Assembly (NCBI RefSeq): GCF_011045095.1
Contig: NZ_JAALDL010000011.1
Span: 1-64,000, forward strand
Direction of reading: 5' to 3'
Length of the DNA: 64,000 nucleotides
Source: Grimontia sedimenti
GTDB lineage: Bacteria; Pseudomonadota; Gammaproteobacteria; Enterobacterales; Vibrionaceae
Shown here: positions 35,579 to 44,497 of the stretch, piece after piece
How positions within the stretch are numbered: the stretch's first letter is position 1
How the letters are laid out: each line of letters starts with the position of its first letter
Notes under the pieces: model-generated
Told to the model about the DNA's origin: nothing
Seen by the model: only the letters and a program-made list of their open reading frames with translations
Databases searched by the model: none
Translations under genes and position numbers: made by a program

Positions 35579-36931
35579 CTAGCGAAACGATTTCTCAGCG
35601 TAACGTGCCAGGCCAGAGGAGACTGAGCCAAAGAAGTCGCCTGCAACGATAGGCACGCCAGGCAAAGTGCTTTCTAACAGCGCACGCAGAATAGGCGAAC
35701 GTGCACTGCCGCCCGTCATAAAGATAGCGTCAGGTTTGGTCGCCGATTGCGCTAAGGCATCGTTGACCAGTTCACTGACTTTGGCCACTGGATTGGCGAT
35801 GGCTTCAGCTAACTGTTGTGACGTCGCATTTGCGCTCAGGACTTCCTGAACAATCGGCAGATCAATGTGTGCGCTATCGTGCTCAGAGAGGCGGATTTTC
35901 AGCTCTTCTGCGCAGCGGACAATCTGATAACCCAGTGTCTCGCGGTGAACACGCAGCAAGCGTGCAATTTTCTCTGGCTCACTGGCGTCACGCATCAGTT
36001 GCTCCAGCACAGCGCGGTTAGCGGAGGCATAGAAATCAGATTGCGCGACCACATTGTTGATAGCAATTGGGTTCCAGAACTGGGTCACTGGCATCGCAAT
36101 ACCGCGTTGCAGGGTCGAGTCTTTACCAAACATCGGCATCAGCTGTTCGAATGCCAGATGGATGTCGAGGTCGTTACCGCCCACACGGCAGCCTGAGTGT
36201 GCCAGCAATGACGCGCGACGATCGTCTTGGTTTCGCCAGCTTGGTCCCATTTCAATCAAGCTGCAGTCGGTCGTACCGCCGCCAATATCGACAACCAGCA
36301 CGGTGCTGTCTTTTTCCAGCGTGCTTTCGTATTCAAGGCCAGCGGCGACCGGTTCGAACTGAAAAATAATGTCTTTGAAGCCCGCGCGTTTTGCTGCACG
36401 GGTAAGAATAGATTCAGCCTGCTCGTTGGCTTTATCGCCACCGATACCCTGGAAATTAACAGGACGGCCGATAACGGTCTGCAAGATGTCCTGCTGAGTT
36501 TCAGCTTCGGCTTGCTGCTTGATGTTTGCCATCATGGCGCAGACCAGATCTTCAAAGAAGCTGATTTGCACATCACGCAGTCCGGTGGCGCCGAGGAAAG
36601 ATTTGGGGGATTTAACGTAGTAAACCTCTTCCGGATCCTCGAGGTAAGTATCGAGTGCTGATCGGCCAAAACGGAGATCACCCGGCTCGACATCAATACC
36701 TTCTTCGCGGTTAAAACTGACCGCACGACGCAGGAGTTGCTCGCCAACCTGATCGGTGGGTTTGATGTTGAAGTGACGCCAAAGGTATTCACTCACTGCT
36801 TCACGGGTAGGCGCGCAGAGGGTGGAAGGAATAAATGGGCTATTGCCTTCAAGGGTTAACAGGCGCGGTGTGCCGTTTTCCATCATGGCGACAGAACAGT
36901 TCGCTGTTCCGTAGTCGAAGCCGATAAACAT
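35579..36931 (-). CDS. yegD: Hsp70-like chaperone YegD
   Basis: The 450-residue protein has the actin/Hsp70 ATPase fold: MFIGFDYGTANCSVAMME (phosphate 1), VVDIGGGTTDCSLIEMG (phosphate 2) and IFMTGGSARSPILRALLE (adenosine), but lacks an Hsp70 substrate-binding domain. Length and the motifs FIPSTLCAPTREAVSEYLWR and YYVKSPKSFLGA match YegD, an Hsp70-class protein of unclear client range. Monocistronic; divergent from a small gene at 37198. Confidence 0.93.
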   Translation of the reverse strand: MFIGFDYGTANCSVAMMENGTPRLLTLEGNSPFIPSTLCAPTREAVSEYLWRHFNIKPTDQVGEQLLRRAVSFNREEGIDVEPGDLRFGRSALDTYLEDPEEVYYVKSPKSFLGATGLRDVQISFFEDLVCAMMANIKQQAEAETQQDILQTVIGRPVNFQGIGGDKANEQAESILTRAAKRAGFKDIIFQFEPVAAGLEYESTLEKDSTVLVVDIGGGTTDCSLIEMGPSWRNQDDRRASLLAHSGCRVGGNDLDIHLAFEQLMPMFGKDSTLQRGIAMPVTQFWNPIAINNVVAQSDFYASANRAVLEQLMRDASEPEKIARLLRVHRETLGYQIVRCAEELKIRLSEHDSAHIDLPIVQEVLSANATSQQLAEAIANPVAKVSELVNDALAQSATKPDAIFMTGGSARSPILRALLESTLPGVPIVAGDFFGSVSSGLARYAEKSFR

Positions 36932-37197
36932 CGGAGATCTCCAGCGTCAAAAAAGCGGGCTAGTTTACGTCAATACATCACGATAGCAATAGAGACAGAT
37001 GGGTTTCTGCCTGAGTGTTGACTGAGAAATTCATAGCAAATGTTAGCGCTTGCTAATCAATTGATTACATGGATGTCGTGAAGCTTTATAAGTGAAGTTG
37101 CATAAACGATACATGATGTGATGAAGATCAAATTAGGCTTTAGACATATCACTTCAAATAAGTGGAAGTGTAATTCCTCGAATCAAAGGAGGACACC

Positions 37198-37557
37198 ATG
37201 AAAAGCGCCAAAGAGTTCGCGGCATGGTTGATGGAGCGTTTCGAATCCCATTCGAATGTGTGGTTGACACGAAACGACATTACAGAGCTCACCAGCCGCC
37301 AGTCGGTGCGAAGTGAGTTCATTCATGATGTTCACTGTGAATTGATGAACTATGGCCGCGCCCTTATCGCTGATATCAAAAACAACCGGTATTACATGGT
37401 TTCCTTAAGCGATACCTATTGGAAAGATGTCGGTGACATCTATGCAGAGCAAACCAACAAAGCAGAGCAAGCTAACAAAACCCCAAATTCAGCCAACACA
37501 GTTGAACGCTTCCCCGATGATGCTCAAAACAGCAGGGTGAGGTCTTTGCGCAAATAA
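37198..37557 (+). CDS. Small hypothetical protein
   Basis: A strong ribosome site AAAGGAGGACACC stands before the ATG, so this 119-residue frame is very likely translated. The first 85 residues look like a compact alpha/beta domain (SAKEFAAWLMERFES, HDVHCELMNYGRALIADI); the last 35 are polar and Asn/Gln-rich with a repeated KAEQANK step. I do not recognise it. A terminator follows. Confidence 0.7.
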   Translation: MKSAKEFAAWLMERFESHSNVWLTRNDITELTSRQSVRSEFIHDVHCELMNYGRALIADIKNNRYYMVSLSDTYWKDVGDIYAEQTNKAEQANKTPNSANTVERFPDDAQNSRVRSLRK

Positions 37558-37603
37558 ATGCCGTTCTGTTCCACTGCCATTGTTTCTCTTTGATCTTCTA
37601 TCT

Positions 37604-37631
37604 TGGGCCTGTGTAAGCAGGCCTCTTTTTT
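37604..37631 (+). terminator. Terminator of the small hypothetical gene
   Basis: Stem GGCCTG / CAGGCC with a six-base loop, then TCTTTTTT. Confidence 0.85.
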
Positions 37632-38062
37632 AGTGACCGCTGAATATGAACCTCTTCAGGTCGTTTAGGTATCTAGGAATCTTGGTGAGATAGTGCGCTG
37701 AAATGAGACAAATTGAATAATTTTTAAAAAATTAATCTCTTTTTAAAACAGATGGATAAGTTGGTTTTTTCTGCTGTGCTGTCAAAGATCAACAACATAG
37801 ACAACGTACGGAAAAGCAGTCTGATTTGCTTTTCCCACGACTCTGCTAAATTAGAAATACGACGTCATTTTGTACTCACTGCCGCCTTCCATTTTGCAGT
37901 CATACGTCGTCAGGGTTAGCAAACAAGAACAGTGCATTCTCGATCCTCCCCGCCTTTATGGAACTGAAAAGGCTGACACCAAAAACGCGCGCCAGCAGTG
38001 GCTCTGGCGAACTCTGGAGTCAATAACCGGGCTCTTATCATAAGAAAAACATGGAGTGACCT
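37632..38062. other. Intergenic region with a strong hairpin at 37810-37835
   Basis: No coding frame is supported. A perfect 9-bp stem GGAAAAGCA / TGCTTTTCC (loop 8) and a second weaker inverted repeat ACGACGT / ACGTCGT (near 37859 and 37907) suggest structured RNA or a regulated leader for the HAD gene. A poly-T tract does not follow directly. Confidence 0.35.
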
Positions 38063-38809
38063 ATGTTGCCAGCAACAGAGGTAAAAGCAGTCGTTTTTGA
38101 ATTAGATGGTACCTTGGTGAACACGGCAGCAGATGTCCGCTATGCAGCGGAAGAAATGCTGGCTGATCTTAAACTCCCCAGCCTTAACGTTGAGCATGTG
38201 AGCGACTGGTTGGGCGATGGCACAGACAAACTCATTCACCGTATTCTTTCGCGAAAAATAGATGGCTCAGTGCCAGATCCGGTTTTCCGGCTCGGCAGTG
38301 CGCTTTTCCTCAAAGCTTACCAAAGACGGAACCACGTCAGCGCCGCGCTTTATCCCGGTGTTGAAGCGTGCTTGCGTCAGCTGACTAGAAAAAAAGTGCC
38401 GATGGTGGTGGTCACCAATCAGGCAACGTCATTGGCTAATGACTTATTGACCCAACTGGGGATCAGAAATCACTTCGCGTTGGTGCTGGGTAAAGATGCG
38501 TTACAAGAGCCGAAACCCTCACCCGATGGTCTGCTGGAAGCAGCATTACTCTTACACATCAACCCTGACCAGATAGTGATGGTGGGAGGCAGTGTTAACG
38601 ATGTTAACGCGGCAAGGGCAGCAGGTTGCGGGGCGGTTTGTGTCAGCTATGGCTACAACTATGGCGTGGATATCCGCTATGCCGCGCCGGATGCTGTGCT
38701 GGATACCTTGGCAGATTTCCCAACCTACTTAGAGGACGAGCAGCCAAGGGCAAAAAAACCACGGGCACGACGAAAAACGTCAACCCAATCTGCACGAGAA
38801 AGGCGCTGA
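38063..38809 (+). CDS. HAD-family, phosphoglycolate-phosphatase-like protein with altered catalytic motifs
   Basis: The 248-residue protein has the Gph-like fold with motif II VVVTNQ and the motif III region KPSPDG. Motif I reads FELDGTLVNT: the nucleophile Asp of the universal DxDGT is Glu13. Motif IV reads VGGSVNDVNAA where the first Asp of GDSxND is Gly. Both codons are unambiguous (GAA, GGC). Phosphatase activity is therefore doubtful; it may bind ligand without turnover or be decaying. The C-terminal tail is basic (KKPRARRKTS). ATG with GGAG upstream; terminator follows. Confidence 0.85.
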   Translation: MLPATEVKAVVFELDGTLVNTAADVRYAAEEMLADLKLPSLNVEHVSDWLGDGTDKLIHRILSRKIDGSVPDPVFRLGSALFLKAYQRRNHVSAALYPGVEACLRQLTRKKVPMVVVTNQATSLANDLLTQLGIRNHFALVLGKDALQEPKPSPDGLLEAALLLHINPDQIVMVGGSVNDVNAARAAGCGAVCVSYGYNYGVDIRYAAPDAVLDTLADFPTYLEDEQPRAKKPRARRKTSTQSARERR

Positions 38810-38826
38810 AAAGCGCCTTTCTTTTT
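38797..38826 (+). terminator. Terminator of the HAD gene
   Basis: Stem AAAGGCGCT / AGCGCCTTT with loop GAAA, then CTTTTTG; it overlaps the last codons of the HAD gene. Confidence 0.85.
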
Positions 38827-38840
38827 GTGTGGTGACCTCG

Positions 38841-40292
38841 CTATTGCGGCGACACTTCTTCAGTTTTCCTCGCCTGCTTTCTGGTTAAGAACATCATGGT
38901 GAGCAGCACGGCAACCAGTAATCCGCTTCCCATCAGCAAGGCATAGTCCTCAAGACGCAGGATGGAATAAAGCAGGATGTAGAGGCCAAGCAACATAGAG
39001 AACATCAGCAATCCAGCACGTCGACTTCCAGTCGCGCTGCCGACATATGCGGGGATGCTGAGTATGGGCATAATGGCTGCCGCAACATACGCCATCGTGA
39101 AACCCAAGTGTTCAGAAAGTGCCAGCAACACCAGATAGAACAGGGTCATTGCTGCACCCACCATCACATATTGCAGCATTGAAAGGCTGTGGCCCTGACT
39201 GAGCTCGAACATCAGCAGCACAATAAACGTCAGCGCGACAAACAGCAGACCATATTTGAGGGAGCGTTCGACTTTTCCATAATGGGTCACAGGCTCAAAA
39301 AGCTGGGTGTGGGCTTGTGCTTCGACCAGATTTGCGCCGCGTGTTTCTTTAAAAATTTGCGGGTAGTTGCGGCTGAGATGACTGATTTCCCAGGTCGCTG
39401 AAAAGCCTGAATCTGAGATGTTTCTTTCTGTGGGCAACATGCCGCTGAAGCTTGGGTGTGGCCAATCTGTTGTGAGATTGAAGGTGGAAGTTTCGCCCAG
39501 AGGCAAAAAGCCGATCCCCTGCGATCCGCGCAGGCGGATTTTAAAATCCAGTGTGAAAGGAGCGGGATTGTCAGCCAGAGTCACCGGGCGGTGAAAGCCG
39601 CGTCGAAGTGCCTCTGTGGTCACGCCAGTGCCAGACATCAGGTTGGCTTGAGGTTCCAACCCTTCACCTGTCACTTCAAACAGATCAACGCCATCAATCG
39701 CTTTATTTGCTGAAAGGCCGAACACCAGACGCGCCGAATTAAAATAGATGTGTTCTACGTTGTTGATGGTAGGAAGCTCGAAATCGAACTTGGCCTGACC
39801 TTCAATCGTGCTTTGGTAAACAAGGGAGTGGTAAATGCCACGGTCACGGAAATCGTGGTTGAGCTGGGCGTTGATATCGAGGGTTTTGGGGAGGATGATC
39901 AACTCATCCTGCATCACGGTACGTCGCTCTTTTCGTTCACCGTCATCGTTGGTTTCTTCGGTGATCACCACATAGCTATAGGGCAATGCTAACACTGGGC
40001 CTGCCAGTAATTGTTCGCTGCCCCAAGACTCGCCAATCTCATTGACCACGTCTCGATAAAGGCTTTCCCTTTCCCACGCCATATCCTGCACCAAGGTCAG
40101 TGGCGCGATTATCAATACACAGAGAATGGCAGCGAGGACGCCTTTGAGAAACAGGGAACTTTTGGCTTTGATAACAGGGCTTTCAATATTGCCGCCAAAG
40201 CGGCTTATTCCGCTTTTGATCAGCGCGAAAGCGCCAAAGCCGAATACGGCGAGAATAACGAGGATGACTATCCCTGCGAAGAATTCAATCAT
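38841..40292 (-). CDS. creD: Inner-membrane protein CreD
   Basis: The 483-residue protein has an N-terminal helix pair (about 5-25 and 48-68), a large periplasmic domain of about 290 residues with GSEQLLAGPVLALPY and AKFDFELPTI, and a C-terminal cluster of five or six helices starting near YGLLFVALTFIVLLMFEL. This arrangement and the conserved segments match CreD/CcrB, an envelope-stress protein induced by CreBC in enterics. No creBC genes are nearby. Confidence 0.92.
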   Translation of the reverse strand: MIEFFAGIVILVILAVFGFGAFALIKSGISRFGGNIESPVIKAKSSLFLKGVLAAILCVLIIAPLTLVQDMAWERESLYRDVVNEIGESWGSEQLLAGPVLALPYSYVVITEETNDDGERKERRTVMQDELIILPKTLDINAQLNHDFRDRGIYHSLVYQSTIEGQAKFDFELPTINNVEHIYFNSARLVFGLSANKAIDGVDLFEVTGEGLEPQANLMSGTGVTTEALRRGFHRPVTLADNPAPFTLDFKIRLRGSQGIGFLPLGETSTFNLTTDWPHPSFSGMLPTERNISDSGFSATWEISHLSRNYPQIFKETRGANLVEAQAHTQLFEPVTHYGKVERSLKYGLLFVALTFIVLLMFELSQGHSLSMLQYVMVGAAMTLFYLVLLALSEHLGFTMAYVAAAIMPILSIPAYVGSATGSRRAGLLMFSMLLGLYILLYSILRLEDYALLMGSGLLVAVLLTMMFLTRKQARKTEEVSPQ

Positions 40293-40307
40293 GATGCTTC
40301 CTTGGTA

Positions 40308-40379
40308 ATGAGTGAGGTATTAATGGATTTAGTAAATGCCATTAAACCAAAGGAAGTCACTCACAGGAGGGCAGACTGA
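40308..40379 (+). CDS. Tiny ORF (23 residues), possible leader
   Basis: The frame MSEVLMDLVNAIKPKEV runs to a TGA that overlaps the next small ATG (TGATG). No good ribosome site precedes it. It contains, near its end, the AGGAGGG site for the next ORF. Low confidence as a gene. Confidence 0.25.
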   Translation: MSEVLMDLVNAIKPKEVTHRRAD

Positions 40380-40453
40380 TGATCAATTGTGGCGGAAAAA
40401 GAGCAATGTTTGGGGATGGGTTAAAACGCTTGGCTTTCCGCCCCGGGTGTTAA
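40379..40453 (+). CDS. Tiny ORF (24 residues) with a strong ribosome site
   Basis: An excellent Shine-Dalgarno AGGAGGG lies eight bases before the ATG, and the frame MINCGGKRAMFGDGL runs to a TAA after a final Cys. It overlaps the preceding ORF by one base. No homology is recognised; it may be a leader or a small basic peptide. Confidence 0.35.
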   Translation: MINCGGKRAMFGDGLKRLAFRPGC

Positions 40454-40586
40454 ATACAAACTCACTTTTTGTCTCAATATTGGGTCGGTTTTGAGACGGC
40501 CACTTATCGTAAGGTGCAATAAGTTGCTTAGCCTGCCATGTGTAGGTGAAAGGAAGTCTTGGACGAAGCGGTAAGGACACGGACGT

Positions 40587-41357
40587 ATGCAAAAGTACTC
40601 ATTTTTCGCTCTCACCATGTTACTGGCAGGATGCGGTGGCGGAGGGGGTGGGGGAGATAATCCACCACAGCAAGCAAATGATTCAGCCCGGTATCAAACC
40701 AATCAGCTCAAAGTGGATGTCAATTTCGAAGTCTATGAGGATGGAAAAGCCGAAGTTACTGCTTATGCACGCGAAACGGTTAACAAGGACTATATTCCGC
40801 TGGGAGCAGGTGATTCCATTTCGCTATCAGCGAATGGTCGAACTCAGAACCTTGTTGCCACAAAAGAGGAATCAATAGAAGGCTCCGGGATTTCCGGCGG
40901 TGAATACTATGAGCTGGTGACAGAAGGCTCTTACCCTGAATACACGGTGACTTTTTCCCGTGCCAATCCTTCTTTTTCAGATGCAGCGAGCATCAATCAA
41001 AGTGATATCCCAACACCATTTACACTACAAGGCAGCTTTTCCAATGAGGTGATTGATCTCACTTGGTCTGAAGAAGCGGATCATTACTACGTGGTATTAG
41101 GACCAATTTTTGTCTGTGACAGTGGCGCAACAGTGAGAGTGATTTCAGCCCCGCCACAGCTGGAAGACTTCAATGGCTCATACAGTAAAAGCCTTCAAGA
41201 GATCTTTGGTCAGAATCAGAGTGAGCTAACCCAAGGAGATTCAGGGTGTCTTATTGAAGTCAGCGTGGCTGCTTATCGAAGCGGTGCGTCAAACTCTTCT
41301 GAGGTGGTCAATATCTACGTTTCTCAGGATCGTTTTGCTAGCTTTGACGTGAACTAA
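40587..41357 (+). CDS. Predicted lipoprotein with a poly-Gly linker
   Basis: The 256-residue product has a lipobox LLAGC (Cys16) followed by seven Gly residues, a flexible tether common in surface or outer-membrane lipoproteins of Vibrio and Shewanella. The rest is beta-rich (Ig-like spacing, TVTFSRANPSF, IDLTWSEEADHYYVV), suggesting a fibronectin or bacterial Ig-type fold. Two internal Cys (near 180 and 220) could form a disulfide. Function unknown. A terminator follows. Confidence 0.75.
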   Translation: MQKYSFFALTMLLAGCGGGGGGGDNPPQQANDSARYQTNQLKVDVNFEVYEDGKAEVTAYARETVNKDYIPLGAGDSISLSANGRTQNLVATKEESIEGSGISGGEYYELVTEGSYPEYTVTFSRANPSFSDAASINQSDIPTPFTLQGSFSNEVIDLTWSEEADHYYVVLGPIFVCDSGATVRVISAPPQLEDFNGSYSKSLQEIFGQNQSELTQGDSGCLIEVSVAAYRSGASNSSEVVNIYVSQDRFASFDVN

Positions 41358-41371
41358 CGAATCAAACGACA

Positions 41372-41403
41372 AAGAGGAGAGACTTAGAGTCTCTCCTTTT
41401 TTA
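41372..41403. terminator. Bidirectional terminator
   Basis: Stem AGGAGAGACT / AGTCTCTCCT with loop TAG, followed by TTTTTT. Between convergent genes ending at 41357 and 41418. Confidence 0.9.
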
Positions 41404-41417
41404 TCCTTTCTCTAGCT

Positions 41418-41915
41418 TCACTCATCCCTCAACAGCGCTTTGGCAAGTAGGGAAACCGCTGCTGATAACAAAACAATGTCTTTCAGCAGGAATTGTCCTG
41501 GCACCACGGAGATAGCAGGGAAGCCACCTAAGCTTGCTTCTGCGATCGGCGCGGTGAACAAGAAGCTGGTGGTTACCGCGAATGTCACGGTCGCACCCAC
41601 TGCACCCACAATGGCAATAGTGCGATTTAATGGTGCCAGCAGTAGAGCAACAGCTGTAGCGATTTCAACCGTACCAATCAGGTTAGAAGCACCTTGCAGG
41701 CTAAATACACTGTACAACCAGCTTGTAAGTGGGCTTGATGCAACAAGACCTTGAATCGCGCCCGCTTCATAGCCGGTAAACTTCATGGCACCAATCCATG
41801 CCAGCACGATAACGATAGAGAATCGCACTGCGTTGTCGGCAATATGATTGAGTAAATGAACCCAGTCTGCACGATGGTTGTTGATTCGGCCGTGTACATT
41901 GTTAATCGTCGTCAT
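41418..41915 (-). CDS. DUF417 (YkgB/RclC-type) inner-membrane protein
   Basis: The 165-residue protein has four helices and the DUF417 segments VLAWIGAMKFTGYEAGAIQGLVASSPL and FLLKDIVLL. In E. coli the homologue RclC is part of the RclABC reactive-chlorine response. AAGGAG precedes the ATG. It lies 42 bases downstream of a glutaredoxin gene in the same direction and across from an RclR-like regulator, which supports the assignment to an oxidant-stress unit. Confidence 0.9.
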   Translation of the reverse strand: MTTINNVHGRINNHRADWVHLLNHIADNAVRFSIVIVLAWIGAMKFTGYEAGAIQGLVASSPLTSWLYSVFSLQGASNLIGTVEIATAVALLLAPLNRTIAIVGAVGATVTFAVTTSFLFTAPIAEASLGGFPAISVVPGQFLLKDIVLLSAAVSLLAKALLRDE

Positions 41916-41957
41916 GATGCTTCTCCTTAAACTTTTGTGTCGTCGTATTTGGTTGGA

Positions 41958-42227
41958 TCAAACCGCGTTGGTTTGGCTTTCCTGAATTTTTTCGAATTGC
42001 CCGTTTCTGATGGCTCGTTGTAAGTCGTCATTACCGCCGACATGCACGTCTCCGACAAAAACCTGTGGCACTGTGCGGCGTTGGCTGCGCGTTTTCATTT
42101 CGTCAAACAGCGCAGCATCATCACTGACTTCAATTTCCAGAAAATCGAGTCCTCTGAGTCTCAGTACCTTTTTCGCTGCTCGGCAGTGTGGGCAATAGCT
42201 CTTGGTGTAAATTTCAATCTTCGGCAT
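41958..42227 (-). CDS. Glutaredoxin, GrxC type
   Basis: The 89-residue thiol-disulfide protein has the active site CPHC (C12-C15) rather than the common CPYC, followed by TVPQVFVGDVHVGGNDDL, the glutathione-binding cis-Pro and GG motifs. It likely reduces disulfides or glutathionylated proteins. It is divergent from the AraC-type regulator and co-oriented with the RclC-like gene, so the two probably form one oxidant-induced operon. Confidence 0.93.
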   Translation of the reverse strand: MPKIEIYTKSYCPHCRAAKKVLRLRGLDFLEIEVSDDAALFDEMKTRSQRRTVPQVFVGDVHVGGNDDLQRAIRNGQFEKIQESQTNAV

Positions 42228-42336
42228 GGTCGTGCTCCGTTGTGTTTGTGTATGGCTTTACTTTAGGTGTTGCGGTCAGGACTATCTATGCATAATAATC
42301 TTGATTGAATACATCGATCGTATAGGTGGGCTATCA

Positions 42337-43185
42337 ATGGAAGTGATGAGCGATATTCTCCGCGCCATTCGGGTGGTAGGCAGTGTGTATTTCTGCAGTC
42401 AGGTAGAAGCGCCGTGGACGAAAACCTTTCAGGATTTGGATTACGCCAGCTTCCATATGATTCGTCGTGGTGCCTGCTGGGCAAACATCGACGGGCAGAT
42501 TGAAAAGCTGGAAGCGGGGGATCTTATCTTCCTCGGTCCGGGGCAAAATCACGAACTTTCTAGTCTGTCTCCTGTTAACGGAAAGCCAGATTTGAATGAC
42601 ACCACCTTGCTGCTGTGCGGGTCTTTTAGTTTTTCGCGAGCCGCGACAACACCTCTGATGGATGTGTTCCCCCGCATGACAATTGTGCGTGACAAAGACT
42701 TTGCCAATCACCCATGGCTGCGCAGCACTTTTGATCAGCTAAGCGCCGAATATATGTCGCAAGGGCCGGGTTCTGAACTTATCGTCAATAAGCTCACGGA
42801 GATCATTCTGGTTGAACTTATCCGCATTAACTTTGGGCGCGAGCAATCCAGCCCGTTTTTGGATGCGTTGAACGACAAGCGGATTTCCAGAGCGCTGCAG
42901 CTTCTTCACGATAACCCTGAGCTCAGCTGGACGTTGGAATCCGTCGCCAGCCAAATCGGCATGTCCCGCGCAGCATTTGCCAACCGCTTTTCTTCGTTAG
43001 TCGGTCAACCTATGTTTGGCTATCTCACCAACCTGCGTATGCAAAAAGCGCAGGAGTTACTGCGCGAATCTCTGTTGCCGATCTACGAGGTTGCCGAACA
43101 AGTGGGGTACGAATCGGAACGTGCTTTTACACTCACCTTTAAAAAGTATTCGGGAACCACGCCGAAGCGGTTTCGGGCCCAATAG
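42337..43185 (+). CDS. AraC-family regulator, RclR-like
   Basis: The 282-residue protein has a cupin N-terminal domain (DYASFHMIRRGACWANIDGQ) and a C-terminal pair of helix-turn-helix motifs (LESVASQIGMSRAAFANRF; YEVAEQVGYESERAFTLTF). C20 (VYFCS) and C94 (LLLCGSFSF) fall at the positions of the two redox cysteines of E. coli RclR. I infer that it senses hypochlorous acid or a related oxidant and activates the divergent glutaredoxin-DUF417 unit. Start at 42337 by length and cupin alignment. Confidence 0.85.
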   Translation: MEVMSDILRAIRVVGSVYFCSQVEAPWTKTFQDLDYASFHMIRRGACWANIDGQIEKLEAGDLIFLGPGQNHELSSLSPVNGKPDLNDTTLLLCGSFSFSRAATTPLMDVFPRMTIVRDKDFANHPWLRSTFDQLSAEYMSQGPGSELIVNKLTEIILVELIRINFGREQSSPFLDALNDKRISRALQLLHDNPELSWTLESVASQIGMSRAAFANRFSSLVGQPMFGYLTNLRMQKAQELLRESLLPIYEVAEQVGYESERAFTLTFKKYSGTTPKRFRAQ

Positions 43186-43321
43186 TACCCTGCTCAACAG
43201 TGCCCTATGCAATTGTCACTATGACAATTTATTCATTAAATTCAAGGGAATGGGACATTGCTCTCAAGGCTATTTAGAAGATAATGGCGCTGTCATCGGC
43301 AACGAAGGGAGCAATTTTTCT

Positions 43322-43567
43322 ATGGCATTGGAAGCTTTAGTAGAGGCCGTTCTTCCCGTTATCGGAAGGGCTGTTGGCTATATCTTTGTCGACATTCTTC
43401 TCAATGTCGTTTGTTATTTAACCGGGTATGTTGTTCTTAAAGTACTGACCCTAGGCCGATACCCGAAAGCGTTTTTAGAAACTGATCGTCGAGGAAGTTC
43501 TGAACACTATGTGTTGATCGTTGGTTTGTTGTTCTGGGTGCTGGTGGGGTATCTGGTGTTCGTATAG
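43322..43567 (+). CDS. Small two-helix membrane protein
   Basis: The 81-residue product has hydrophobic segments at about 20-45 and 62-80 and a GRYPKAF loop between. A GGGAG site precedes the ATG at 43322; a longer frame from 43016 merely overlaps the regulator gene. I do not recognise it. The next gene begins 41 bases later, possibly in the same transcript. Confidence 0.6.
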   Translation: MALEALVEAVLPVIGRAVGYIFVDILLNVVCYLTGYVVLKVLTLGRYPKAFLETDRRGSSEHYVLIVGLLFWVLVGYLVFV

Positions 43568-43608
43568 CAGCGATGACACGTCGAAAACCGATGAAAAAGG
43601 AGGCTCAA

Positions 43609-44055
43609 ATGACGATGAAAGAATACGCAGAGAAAAGTGTGCTTTGCTGGTTGGCGACAGTTGACGAAGATATAATGCCCAATGTGTCACCCAAAGAGCT
43701 ATTTACCGCGCTTGATGATGACACAATACTAATCGCCAACGTCGCTTCCCCTGTCAGTGAAAAGAATATTTTGGCGAATAACAAAGTGTGTGTTTCCTTT
43801 GTGGAAGTCTTTGAGCAACGAGGTTTCAAAGTGAAGGGAATCGCCCGCGTGATTGTTCCTGAAAGCACAGAATGGACGGGCTATTTAGCAGCACTTCGTA
43901 AGCTGGCAGATGAACGCTACCCTATTAAAAATATCTTTGAAGTGAAGATAACATCCAGCGCCAGAGTCCTTGCCCCAAGCTATTTCCTATTTTCAGAAAC
44001 AACGCCAGAAAGTCAGATTGAGAGCGCGCTTAAAACCTATAAGGTTCGCCGATAA
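43609..44055 (+). CDS. Pyridoxamine 5'-phosphate oxidase-family protein
   Basis: The 148-residue product shows the short split-barrel PNPOx pattern: KSVLCWLATVDEDIMPNVSPKE, then ILIANVASPVSEKNILANNKVCVSF and GFKVKGIARV. Such proteins bind FMN or heme-like cofactors. AAAGGAGG six bases before the ATG at 43609 selects it over the ATG at 43573. Function unknown; with MsrB and the Rcl-like group it lies in an oxidant-stress neighbourhood. Confidence 0.85.
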   Translation: MTMKEYAEKSVLCWLATVDEDIMPNVSPKELFTALDDDTILIANVASPVSEKNILANNKVCVSFVEVFEQRGFKVKGIARVIVPESTEWTGYLAALRKLADERYPIKNIFEVKITSSARVLAPSYFLFSETTPESQIESALKTYKVRR

Positions 44056-44497
44056 AGCGCTGTCTTTTTGAGCCGTCCCTGAATCGTTTCTTCAACGAAA
44101 TAACGTCCTTTCGGGTTTAACGCCCATACTGATGGGTACACGCAACAATCGAGTCTATTCAGAGAAATATCAGGGATAAACCAGCAAGAGCCTGACATAT
44201 AAAGTCTTTCTGAAAGTGTGAACACAAAATCGGCATCTAAACGCCAGGAAAATAGACATAAAGTGGTAAAAATAAAAGCTTGATGATAAATGTCTTTGAT
44301 TAATGGTTTTATTGCAAAAAGCCTCATAAAAAATATGTGTTATCAGTAAGTTAAATTTCTGACAGGAGAGGCCTGATATGCTCACTGGTGTCACATATTG
44401 GCTCAAGTAATGTTAGAGTTCTGTCAATTTGGATGCGTGACGTGAACTTATCTGATAATTAACATATTCGTAATTTGCTAATTTATTGGATGCTTAA
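44056..44497. other. Intergenic region, nothing convincing
   Basis: About 440 AT-rich bases. Minus-strand frames here (up to 96 codons) lack ribosome sites and family features. The right end should hold the msrB promoter. Confidence 0.5.

Noticed and set aside
37116-37131. Possible CRP site (TGTGATGAAGATCAAA) before the small gene at 37198
   Set aside because: Only one half-site matches well; too weak to list.
44037-44406. Two minus-strand frames of 78-96 codons upstream of msrB
   Set aside because: AT-rich, overlapping each other, no ribosome site or conserved pattern.
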